A DNA stretch of 13,927 nucleotides, taken from assembly GCA_946623295.1 (NCBI GenBank), contig CAMOQY010000019.1:1-13927 (forward strand), in the 5' to 3' direction. Shown here in pieces: positions 1 through 7,038 of the stretch (position 1 is the stretch's first letter; every line of letters begins with the position of its first letter). The stretch is from an uncultured Lachnospiraceae bacterium (lineage in GTDB: Bacteria > Bacillota > Clostridia > Lachnospirales > Lachnospiraceae). The translations under genes were made by a program, and so were the position numbers. The notes under the pieces were generated by a model. It did no database searches, was not told the DNA's origin, and was given only the letters and a program-made list of their open reading frames with translations.

Positions 1-92
1 ATATCGGCTTCGGCTTTTGACGCCTGGACTGTCAGAAGTCCAAGAGCCATGACCAAAGCAAGAAAAATGCTTAAAAACCTTTTAAACTTCAT
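1..92 (-). CDS. Secreted protein, N-terminal fragment (signal peptide only)
   Basis: The reading frame opens with ATG at 92-90 and runs off the left edge of the window, leaving about 30 residues. They begin MKFKRFLSIFLALVMALGLL and continue into an Ala/Ser/Lys/Glu stretch (VQASKAEAD). This is a classic Sec signal peptide: a Lys/Arg n-region, a hydrophobic core of about 15 residues, and small residues suited to signal peptidase I. A strong ribosome binding site (AAGGAGGT read on the minus strand, 108-101) sits 8 nt before the start, and a good promoter lies at 135-163. There is no lipobox cysteine in the visible part. The gene lies downstream of, and on the same strand as, the large NPCBM/Cna-B gene, but terminators and its own promoter separate the two. 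The function of the mature protein cannot be judged from this fragment. Confidence 0.8.
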   Translation of the reverse strand, partial: MKFKRFLSIFLALVMALGLLTVQASKAEAD

Positions 93-134
93 AAAAGCTG
101 ACCTCCTTGACGCTTTTATATCCAAATCAATCGG

Positions 135-163
135 ATATTATTTATCCAAAAAGACAATGTTAA
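135..163 (-). promoter_or_regulatory. Sigma-70/SigA-type promoter for the leftmost secreted-protein gene
   Basis: Read on the minus strand there is TTAACA (163-158; 5 of 6 to the -35 consensus), a 17-nt spacer, then TAATAT (140-135; 4 of 6 to the -10 consensus). Transcription would start near 128 and give a leader of about 35 nt before the ATG at 92. The -35 element is embedded in a perfect 10-bp palindrome, ATGTTAACAT (157-166), which could be an operator. The promoter is predicted from consensus alone. Confidence 0.5.
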
Positions 164-258
164 CATAACATACAAAATTTCCATGTACAACGGATCCGGT
201 AAAGCGCGTTGGATTATGAGCGGTTTAGATTTGATTTTGATCGGTTTGTACAAAATAT

Positions 259-305
259 AAAAAAATACGCCCGGCAGACCCTGCGGCGTCCGCAGCCGTG
301 ACGGG
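259..305 (-). terminator. Possible second terminator hairpin
   Basis: On the minus strand CTGCGG, a 3-nt loop and CCGCAG form a 6-bp stem (295-281). It is flanked by complementary CCCG (305-302) and CGGG (273-270), which could close a longer interrupted stem. Four nt later comes a run of seven T (265-259). It lies just beyond the stronger terminator at 325-366 and could act as a backup. The interrupted stem makes it less certain. Confidence 0.4.
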
Positions 306-324
306 AATCGTGTTGTGCCGCCGC

Positions 325-366
325 AAAAAACAGAAAAAACAGGCGCGGCCGCAAGGACCACGCCTG
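325..366 (-). terminator. Rho-independent terminator of the large NPCBM/Cna-B gene
   Basis: Read on the minus strand, CAGGCGTGGTC (366-356) and GGCCGCGCCTG (350-340) form an 11-bp GC-rich stem with two G-U pairs and a 5-nt loop. Six T follow directly (339-334), and a second six-T run lies at 330-325. The hairpin starts about 21 nt after the stop codon of the 388-5817 gene, the expected place for an intrinsic terminator. Confidence 0.9.
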
Positions 367-387
367 CTTTATATCCTCGGAAGGAGA

Positions 388-3300
388 TTACTCTTCTTCC
401 TTTTTCTTTTTACCGCCGACGATAAAGATCGTCACTGCTGCTCCGACCGCGGCCACGGCGCCGGCTATGATGCCGATCAGCGCTCCGGTGGAAAGACCGC
501 CCGGCTGCTCCTCTGTTTCTTCGGGAGCTTCGGTGGGTGCTTCGGTCGGTTCGACCGGCTCATTCTTTGTAGCCGTTTCCTTGGACGGAAGCGTCAGAGG
601 ACCGGTCGTGGAGTAGAAGCTGGCGTTTGCCCAGGCGCAGCCGCTGGAATCATGAGCGGTTCCGCCGCAGATCACAGCGAGCTTTACGAGCTTGGCTCCG
701 GTGATATCCACGTCTATAAATTCGCCTGACATCCTCTTTGTGATGTTCTCGGACTCAGCCACCTTGACCCAGGTGCCATCGCCGTAGTCGACGTATACGC
801 GGTAGATCACGCCCTGGGATTTACCGGCCTTGCCGTTGCTGTTCGTGATTCCGATCGCGGAGTAGAAGCGGTTCGCGCCGAGCTCCGCGACATCGTAGAT
901 GGTCCAGGACTCGATCGAGTAGTCGATGGGCAGAACGGGGTTCTTGGGATGCATTCCCAGTCCGTCAAAGAACAGGGCTTCCTGCTCGCCTATACAGATG
1001 ATATCCTCCGGCTTGCCGTAAGGATGGTCTATGGTCGTGGGCTGGCCCATGGGATAAGTCGCGTTGCTGGTATTTGAGGAATCCACATAGGTCAGAGCCG
1101 AGAGGAATACGCTCCACTTGTCATATTCCATAGGCAGTCCCATGTAGGTGCCGTCCTTGGACGGATAGTAATTGTCCGTGGGGTTTGCCTTGGGAGGAGT
1201 CGCCGGTCCTTCGTGATTCTTATGGATATTGACCGAGCCGTTTTCGTCATACTTGTATACGCAGGCATTTGCCCAGAAGACGGCGCTGGAATCATGGGTC
1301 TTGGTTGCGCTTATAACGGCTACCTTGAGCTGCTTAGCTCCGGTGATGTCCAGGTCAAACTCGCCGGACATGTAACCCTTGATGATGTCGGACTGACCGA
1401 TGAGCTGCCAGCTGCCGTTGCCCTTCTTGTCGATGTATACACGGAAGATCGTTCCCTTTGAGCTTCCGTTCTTGCCTTTTGTATTGGTAAGACCGACAGC
1501 AGAGTAGAAACGGTTGACATCCATACCGCGCAGATCGTAGATCGTGTAGGATTCGATGGAACCGTTCACGGGCTTGTTCGGATTCATCGGGTGCATACCC
1601 AGACCGGTATAGAAGAACTGATTGTTCTTGCCCATCTTGGCGATGGCTGCGGTGGATCCGTAAGGATGGTTGTAATTTGTAGGCTGTCCCTTAGGGTACT
1701 TGTCATTCGTGGTATTTGCCGATTTGACAAAATCCGTCTTGGACAGGAAGATCACGGAGCCTTCGGCAGCCTTAAGGTTTTCGGTATAGTTGCCCTTGCT
1801 TGCCTTGTAGTTCAGCTCATAGTTCAGCGTGGAGTTGTTGGTATGGATCTTCTCCGAACCGTTTGCGCTGTACTTGTAGACGCAGGCGTTGCCCCAGACC
1901 GAGCCGCACGAAGTGTTTGCGCCGGAGGCAAATACCATGAGCTTCAGGTATTTGGCGCCGGTGATGTCCACGTCAAACTCGCCTGTCTGCATGCCGGAGA
2001 TATAGTCGGATTCGGCAAGCAGAGTGTATTTGCCATCGCCTTCATAGTCGGCATATACGCGGAAGTAAATGGGCTCGCACTGACCGTTTTTACCTTTTTC
2101 GTTTGTGATGCCGACTACCGCGTAGAAGCGATCCACGTCGAGCCTGGTAAGGTCATAGGTCGTATAGGACGGCTTGGAAGTGCTGGCGGGCTTGGGATGT
2201 ACGCCGAGACCCTTTCTGATCTTCTGAGCCTTTGTGCCTATTACGATATCGCCGTTCTCGCCGTAAGGATGGTCGAGATTGGTAGGCTTGCCATCGGGGA
2301 AGTCCTTGTTTGTGGTATTTGACGCCTCGGTGTAGGTCAGATCCGACAGGAACTTCACGGAGCCGGAGGCCGCCTTGACAGTGGTGGTATAGTTGCCGTT
2401 TTTGCTGGCGGTGTATTTGCCGGGCAGGACCACTTTGCTTCCGGAGAAGGATTCTCCGCCCTTTTCATATTTGAATACGCAGGCGTTTGCCCATGCGGAA
2501 GCGCTGGAGTAGTGATCGGAGCCGGCGGCTACGATGCTGAGCTTAAGGCTCTTTACTCCGGTAATATCTACAAGGAACTCGCCGCTGTCCTTCATGGTGA
2601 TGATGCGGGATTCGCCCAGGAGACTGTAGTTGCCGTCGCCAAAGTCACCGTAGACCCTGTAGATAACGCCCTTGGAATTTCCCTTCTTTCCGTTCGGGTT
2701 GGTGATACCTACGGCAGCGTAGAAACGGTCCACATCCATGGATGAAAGGTCATAGATGGTCCAGGACTCGGGGATCTGTGCCGTGGGGCTCTCCGGATGC
2801 ACGCCGAGGCCGAGAGAGAAGGAGGTATCCTTTTCGCCGATGATAAGCGCGCCTGCCGTGCTGCCGTAAGGGCAGTCGCGGGACGTAGGAGCACCGTTGG
2901 TGTTTGAGGATTCCTTATAATCTATATAGGAAAGATATGTCAGCGATCCGCTCTTTATATCCGAAGCGCCCTTGTATTCGCCGTTCTCGCTGGGAGTGTA
3001 CGAAGCAAGGATAGAGGAGGGATCGAAGGTATTGGTGATAACGCCTTCATTGACGCTCTCTTTGTAGAGCTCCGGAACGGGATCCTGACGCAGGGTGTAG
3101 GTAATGGGCGTCGTGGTGCCTGCCACGTAGAGGGGAAGGCTTACCGTGGCTTTCCATCCGTCAGCCTTGGTGACGGTAAAGACGTAGTCGCTGGGCTCGT
3201 CGCCGGCATAGGCGCGGACCTTGACGGAATCCGGGCGGTGTTTGTACTGATCGTTGCTGTCGTTCCAGACTATCGAGATCTCGCGCTCAGCCTTGGGCAG

Positions 3301-5817
3301 GTAGGTGAGGGTGGTGATGCCGTCATCACCTACGGAAACGTCGTATTCCTCGGGAAGACCGATAAAGTCGACGCTGTAGTTTGCCATGGGGCCGCAGACG
3401 CTGGTGGACTCATATACGCAGGCATCCGCCCAGACGCTGCCGCACGACCAGTTGTTGGAGCCGGCGGGGAATACGGAAAGCTTCAGCTTTTTGACTCCGC
3501 TGATGCCTACCGAGAATTCGCCGGAAAGCTTGCCGGTGATAGTGTCGGAGCTGCCCAGCAGGACGTACTCCCCATCGCCGTAGTCGCCGAATACGCGGAA
3601 GATGACTCCCAGGGAGCTTCCGTTTCTGCCGTTTGTATTTGTTATTCCGACAGCGGCGTAGAAACGGTCTGCGTTAAGACCGCTTACGTCATAGACGGTC
3701 CAGCCTTCGCCTCCGAGCACGGAGGGCATCCCGGGATGCACGCCTATGCCGTCGGTAAAGACGGTGTTTTCCTCTCCGATGATGATCTTGTCAGTATCCT
3801 TGCCGCCATAGGGGTAGCCGACGGTGGCGGGAGCTCCGCCGTTGTTGGATGACTCCAGCCAGGTCAGGGACGACAGAGGCGTCACGGAGGCGCCTTCCTT
3901 GACGTCCTGAGCCCCGGCAAAAGAACCGGAACTCGGGATGTAGGATCCCGTAGAGGAGGAATACAGACCGTCCCAGGTATAGGACCATTCATTTGCATCG
4001 TTGATGACTGCGGGACTGCCGACGTCGACGCCTGAGGACTGCAGCTGGGCGTCGAGAGAGTCGGGACGGAGTCCAAGCTCATTGTCCGAATCATTCCAGA
4101 CTACCTTCAGAGCGTAGCTCATGAGCGTCTGGAAGGTGCATATGATTATCCGCTTTCCGCTGTATACGACGGCGTAATTCTCCGGAACGTTCAGGAGCTT
4201 TGCAGTGTAGACAACGGTCTCGGGATCGGTGCCGTTGCGATGCTTTGCAAGGCCTTCCCAGGTATATGACCAGGAGGTCTCTTCGCTGAGGCTGACGGGC
4301 TCGCCCAGAGCTGTTTCGTCCGCGTACAGCTGCACCTGCAGAGAGGCGGGACGGGCTGAGCTGTCCTCATCTACCCAGAGGACGTCTGAAATATAGGATA
4401 CGGTCTGTGAGGCGGGATCATATGCCGATACTGCATCGATGATTCCGTCGCTGACTGTGGTGGTATAGTACTCGGGGTCCTGCTGTACGCGCACGCCGTA
4501 CACGATAGGGACGGAAGATCCCTCGGCCCTTGCGGGCAGGCGCTCCCATTTATATTTCCAGCCGCCCTCGGCGCTCAGCGCAACAGGCTCGCCTGTGTCG
4601 GCCCCGTCGGCAGTAAGCTGCACCAGGACCTCGGCAGGACGCACTTTGTAAGCGTCATCGCTGTCGTCCCAGTTTATCTCCGCTTCGAAATCGACCTCCA
4701 GCACGAAAGTGCAGGAGAGGATCCCGTTTTCATAGGAAACGCGGTAGTTGGGGAAAGCAGCCTGCGCGGTGTATTTGATCTCGGAACCATCCTTATTATA
4801 TTTGGGAATGGATCCCCAGGTGCAGGCGTAGCTGTTTTCGGCGGTGACTGCGACCGGGTCGCCGACGGGATTTCCGTCAGCCATCAGCTGCAGATCGAAA
4901 GAGGCGGGGCGGAAGCTTTCGTTTCCGGCGTCATTCCACTCGGTCTGCACGGAAAAGCTGGTGCGCTCTACCTGGTATACGCTTGCGTCAGCCCAGGTGA
5001 ATGCGCCGTCAAACTGATAGTTGTTTCTGGTATTGACCGCGGTGCCGGTAGCGAGAGCTTCGAGCTTCAGGTACTTATAACCGGTGATGCAGACGTCAAA
5101 CTCGGAGACGAGCCACTGCTTGATCCCGGTGGTCGTGGCGAGCAGGGTGAAATCCCCGTCTTCGGTACCCGTAGTGCTTCCGTAGACGTTGCAGGTCATG
5201 GTCCAGACATTTTTATTATAGGTAGTAGCATCGTTGCCGCGGCTCGTCAGACCGACCACGCTGTAAAAATAGTCTGCGTCAAGTCCTTGCAGATCGTAGA
5301 TGATGGAGCAGGGCTTTTTGCCGCTGGGGGAGAGCAGGCCCGAAAGGCCGCTGGTATATTTTGTGCCATTGTATCCGAGCAGGATGTCTCTGGCTGAGAG
5401 CGTGCGTCCGCCGACCGTGCGGTACGTGATGCCTCCCTCGGTATAGCAGCCGCTTGCCTTGGAGCCGGTATAGATCTCCAGTCTGGAACTTGAGCCGTTA
5501 TAAAAGCTGACCAGATCCAGATCGCTGCCGTGCAGGGCTTTGACGCGCAGAGGGAAACTCCGGTTGATATAGAAGGACTGGGGAGCGTCCGGATCGTTCT
5601 GATAACCGATGACGAATTCAGACACTTTCCTGTCCGTATTATATAAATCGGAAAGATATTTTACGGACGATGATACGGCGTGAGTATTTCTGCCGACCGT
5701 TGAGCCGGTGGAAGCAATGGTCGGAACCTTTTGCGCCTCGGCAAAAGCGGGCACGGCCAGCGTCACCGTCATGACGGCGGACAGGAGAATACACAGAAAC
5801 TTCTTAATTACCTTCAT
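388..5817 (-). CDS. Giant membrane-anchored surface protein with six NPCBM and five Cna-B-type domains
   Basis: A 1809-residue exported protein, probably a glycan-binding adhesin or scaffold; no catalytic domain is seen. The start at 5817 follows AGGAGGT by 5 nt. A signal peptide (1-26, ending PAFA) leads into NPCBM-1 (about 50-281, ending WADASVY). Cna-B-type repeats follow, each opening W-[NDV]-D and, 9-13 residues later, R-P, with the first Trp at 294, 383, 481, 574 and 851. NPCBM-2 (about 623-802) lies inside the fourth Cna-B repeat. NPCBM-3 to -6 run in tandem (about 938-1738) with the motifs HPYG, GLG[VM]HP, YDL and WANACVY. The C-terminus is a Pro/Thr/Glu linker (about 1750-1772), a hydrophobic helix (about 1777-1801) and a KKKKEEE tail. 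There is no LPXTG motif or SLH domain. NPCBM domains are related to CBM51, which binds galactose and blood-group glycans; the ligand here is unknown. A terminator follows the gene, and it is divergent from the Lpl operon. Confidence 0.88.
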   Translation of the reverse strand: MKVIKKFLCILLSAVMTVTLAVPAFAEAQKVPTIASTGSTVGRNTHAVSSSVKYLSDLYNTDRKVSEFVIGYQNDPDAPQSFYINRSFPLRVKALHGSDLDLVSFYNGSSSRLEIYTGSKASGCYTEGGITYRTVGGRTLSARDILLGYNGTKYTSGLSGLLSPSGKKPCSIIYDLQGLDADYFYSVVGLTSRGNDATTYNKNVWTMTCNVYGSTTGTEDGDFTLLATTTGIKQWLVSEFDVCITGYKYLKLEALATGTAVNTRNNYQFDGAFTWADASVYQVERTSFSVQTEWNDAGNESFRPASFDLQLMADGNPVGDPVAVTAENSYACTWGSIPKYNKDGSEIKYTAQAAFPNYRVSYENGILSCTFVLEVDFEAEINWDDSDDAYKVRPAEVLVQLTADGADTGEPVALSAEGGWKYKWERLPARAEGSSVPIVYGVRVQQDPEYYTTTVSDGIIDAVSAYDPASQTVSYISDVLWVDEDSSARPASLQVQLYADETALGEPVSLSEETSWSYTWEGLAKHRNGTDPETVVYTAKLLNVPENYAVVYSGKRIIICTFQTLMSYALKVVWNDSDNELGLRPDSLDAQLQSSGVDVGSPAVINDANEWSYTWDGLYSSSTGSYIPSSGSFAGAQDVKEGASVTPLSSLTWLESSNNGGAPATVGYPYGGKDTDKIIIGEENTVFTDGIGVHPGMPSVLGGEGWTVYDVSGLNADRFYAAVGITNTNGRNGSSLGVIFRVFGDYGDGEYVLLGSSDTITGKLSGEFSVGISGVKKLKLSVFPAGSNNWSCGSVWADACVYESTSVCGPMANYSVDFIGLPEEYDVSVGDDGITTLTYLPKAEREISIVWNDSNDQYKHRPDSVKVRAYAGDEPSDYVFTVTKADGWKATVSLPLYVAGTTTPITYTLRQDPVPELYKESVNEGVITNTFDPSSILASYTPSENGEYKGASDIKSGSLTYLSYIDYKESSNTNGAPTSRDCPYGSTAGALIIGEKDTSFSLGLGVHPESPTAQIPESWTIYDLSSMDVDRFYAAVGITNPNGKKGNSKGVIYRVYGDFGDGNYSLLGESRIITMKDSGEFLVDITGVKSLKLSIVAAGSDHYSSASAWANACVFKYEKGGESFSGSKVVLPGKYTASKNGNYTTTVKAASGSVKFLSDLTYTEASNTTNKDFPDGKPTNLDHPYGENGDIVIGTKAQKIRKGLGVHPKPASTSKPSYTTYDLTRLDVDRFYAVVGITNEKGKNGQCEPIYFRVYADYEGDGKYTLLAESDYISGMQTGEFDVDITGAKYLKLMVFASGANTSCGSVWGNACVYKYSANGSEKIHTNNSTLNYELNYKASKGNYTENLKAAEGSVIFLSKTDFVKSANTTNDKYPKGQPTNYNHPYGSTAAIAKMGKNNQFFYTGLGMHPMNPNKPVNGSIESYTIYDLRGMDVNRFYSAVGLTNTKGKNGSSKGTIFRVYIDKKGNGSWQLIGQSDIIKGYMSGEFDLDITGAKQLKVAVISATKTHDSSAVFWANACVYKYDENGSVNIHKNHEGPATPPKANPTDNYYPSKDGTYMGLPMEYDKWSVFLSALTYVDSSNTSNATYPMGQPTTIDHPYGKPEDIICIGEQEALFFDGLGMHPKNPVLPIDYSIESWTIYDVAELGANRFYSAIGITNSNGKAGKSQGVIYRVYVDYGDGTWVKVAESENITKRMSGEFIDVDITGAKLVKLAVICGGTAHDSSGCAWANASFYSTTGPLTLPSKETATKNEPVEPTEAPTEAPEETEEQPGGLSTGALIGIIAGAVAAVGAAVTIFIVGGKKKKEEE
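604..3006 (-). repeat. Tandem array of four NPCBM-domain coding repeats
   Basis: Residues of about 938-1738 of the large surface protein are four consecutive NPCBM copies of roughly 200 residues each. The Trp of the closing WANACVY-like motif recurs at residues 1109, 1308, 1515 and 1729, a period of 199-214 residues. Shared landmarks are SSNT or SANT, G-x-PT, (H/C)PYG, GLG[VM]HP, DRFY or NRFY followed by A-[VI]-G-[IL]-T-N, SGEF or TGEF, and the WANACVY end. Several landmarks are also alike at DNA level, for example the HPYG codons, where GTAAGGATGGT recurs on the plus strand. Copies 4 to 6 are joined by similar linkers of the KY-x(3)-GS-x(2)-IH type, which suggests internal duplication. Confidence 0.8.
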
Positions 5818-5851
5818 AATTACCTCCTGGTAAATAACAAGTGGTTCGTTT

Positions 5852-5898
5852 TGGGAAAGACAGGTCAGGCTTCTTAATAAAATATAGAAACTTTCCCA
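5852..5898. promoter_or_regulatory. 8-bp inverted repeat in the leader of the large surface-protein gene
   Basis: TGGGAAAG at 5852-5859 is matched by its exact reverse complement CTTTCCCA at 5891-5898, with 31 nt of AT-rich sequence between. The pair lies 35-81 bp upstream of the ATG at 5817. It could be a two-site operator or the base of an RNA stem-loop in the leader. Eight bp with a long spacer can arise by chance, so function is uncertain. Confidence 0.3.
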
Positions 5899-5903
5899 CG
5901 ATT

Positions 5904-5933
5904 AATCTATCACAATGACAAATATTGTTGCAA
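5904..5933 (-). promoter_or_regulatory. Weak candidate promoter for the large surface-protein gene
   Basis: On the minus strand TTGCAA (5933-5928) is followed after 18 nt by TAGATT (5909-5904), or after 17 nt by ATAGAT. Each hexamer matches the SigA consensus at only about four of six positions. This is the best-placed pair I can see upstream of the start at 5817, in an AT-rich stretch. The whole intergenic region 5818-6063 holds no plausible gene and must carry the promoters of both divergent units. Confidence 0.25.
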
Positions 5934-6018
5934 ACCTTTTTGAATGACAGAGCCAAAACTGTTAGATTCTGAACGGTCAAAGTGGAATTTGCGCCTATTA
6001 TGAAAAAAGAGTATTGTT

Positions 6019-6024
6019 TATAAT
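6019..6024 (+). promoter_or_regulatory. -10 element of the Lpl operon promoter
   Basis: A perfect TATAAT lies 39 nt upstream of the first permease start codon, preceded by TG two nt before it (an imperfect extended -10). No convincing -35 hexamer is found 16-18 nt upstream, where the sequence is TATTAT-like. A strong -10 with a weak -35 would fit a promoter needing an activator. GGAGGT at 6051-6056 is the ribosome binding site of the following gene. Confidence 0.45.
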
Positions 6025-6063
6025 TCTAACTAAGACAGGAATCAGCTTCGGGAGGTTTCTTTA

Positions 6064-7020
6064 ATGAGAAAGGAAAAGAAAAACAACTCCGCGCCGGGCC
6101 CTATAGTCCGCGGCTCGGGCAGATATATAAGGAAGCGTCTGCGCGAGAGCTGGCAGTGGTATCTGCTGCTTTTGCCTGCTTTCCTTTATATATTGATATT
6201 CCAGTACGGGCCGATGTACGGCATACTGATGGCTTTCCAGAATTACCGCCCCAGCAAGGGCGTGATGGGCAGCCCCTGGGTCGGCTTCGACAATTTCATC
6301 CGCTTCTTCAATTATCCCTATTTCTGGAAGATGATCCGCAATACCTTGTCGATCACTCTTCTTTCGCTGGCCACTTTTCCCTGCGCCATCATATTTGCGC
6401 TGTTCCTGAACGAGCTGACGAATCTGAAGTTCAAAAAGGTAGCGCAGATGGTCAGCTACATGCCCCACTTCCTTTCGGAGGTCGTCGTGGTATCGCTCGT
6501 CATGCTGATGCTGGACCTTTCGAACGGCCCGATAAACAACCTGATCGACGCTATGGGCGGCGAGAGGATGTACTTTATGGGAGAGCCGGGAGCCTTTGCC
6601 CCGATATACGTTCTGTCGGGACTCTGGCAGAATCTGGGCTGGGGTACTATCCTGTATATATCGGCGCTTTCCGCTGTGCCCAGCGAGCAGATCGAGGCAG
6701 CGAGGATCGACGGCGCGAGCCGCTTCCAGGTCATGTGGCACGTAAACCTGCCCACGATCCTGCCCACGATCATGATCACGCTGCTGATGCGTATGGGCCG
6801 TATAATGAGCCTTGGCTATACAAAGATCCTGCTGATGGAAAACGATCTTGTCGCCGATGTCTCAAACGTTATTTCTACTTATACGTATAAGGTCGGTATT
6901 CTGGGAGGACAGTACAGCTATTCCACTGCCATAGGGCTTTTTAACAACGTGATAAACATCATACTCCTGCTGGCCTTTAACCGGCTGTCCAAAAAACTGA
7001 CCGAGATCAGTCTGTTCTGA
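6064..7020 (+). CDS. LplB-type sugar ABC transporter permease
   Basis: A 318-residue inner-membrane permease of the MalF/UgpA superfamily, in the LplB group that forms one half of a saccharide importer. After a basic cytoplasmic N-terminus, the first membrane span begins at about residue 30 (WQWYLLLLPAFLYILIF) and is followed by the family hallmark QYGPMYGILMAFQNY. The cytoplasmic EAA loop, which docks the ATPase, is at about 211-219 (EAARIDGAS), with the distal LP-T-I typical of the family. Length is normal. GGAGGT ends 7 nt before the ATG. It is the first gene of the plus-strand operon, 18 nt ahead of the partner permease. No ATPase gene is in the window; Lpl-type systems commonly share an MsmK-type ATPase encoded elsewhere. 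Substrate is unknown, but an oligosaccharide is likely given the NPCBM-rich neighbours. Confidence 0.93.
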   Translation: MRKEKKNNSAPGPIVRGSGRYIRKRLRESWQWYLLLLPAFLYILIFQYGPMYGILMAFQNYRPSKGVMGSPWVGFDNFIRFFNYPYFWKMIRNTLSITLLSLATFPCAIIFALFLNELTNLKFKKVAQMVSYMPHFLSEVVVVSLVMLMLDLSNGPINNLIDAMGGERMYFMGEPGAFAPIYVLSGLWQNLGWGTILYISALSAVPSEQIEAARIDGASRFQVMWHVNLPTILPTIMITLLMRMGRIMSLGYTKILLMENDLVADVSNVISTYTYKVGILGGQYSYSTAIGLFNNVINIILLLAFNRLSKKLTEISLF

Positions 7021-7038
7021 TGCGGGAGGTGAGATGAC

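Noticed and set aside
116..361. 81-residue minus-strand frame in the left intergenic region
   Set aside because: It starts inside the terminator hairpin, has no ribosome binding site, and its translation looks like non-coding sequence.
577..591. LPSKE near residue 1743 of the large surface protein, similar to a sortase LPXTG motif
   Set aside because: It lacks the Thr-Gly and is separated from the hydrophobic helix by a linker of more than 30 residues, whereas sortase motifs lie directly before it.
298..729. 143-residue plus-strand frame
   Set aside because: It runs antisense to the end of the large surface protein, is rich in Arg/Gly/Cys as expected of a shadow frame, and has no start signal.
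1591..2322. 243-residue plus-strand frame, with similar long plus frames at 2512-2745 and 3238-3852
   Set aside because: These are antisense shadows produced by the repeated NPCBM coding sequence on the minus strand; their similarity to each other mirrors the domain repeats.
604..3006. Regularly spaced similar DNA blocks, considered as a CRISPR or satellite array
   Set aside because: The period of about 600 bp and intact reading frame show they are coding domain repeats.
6061..6741. 226-residue minus-strand frame
   Set aside because: It lies opposite the first permease, is rich in His/Arg/Gln and lacks a start signal; the permease frame is unambiguous.
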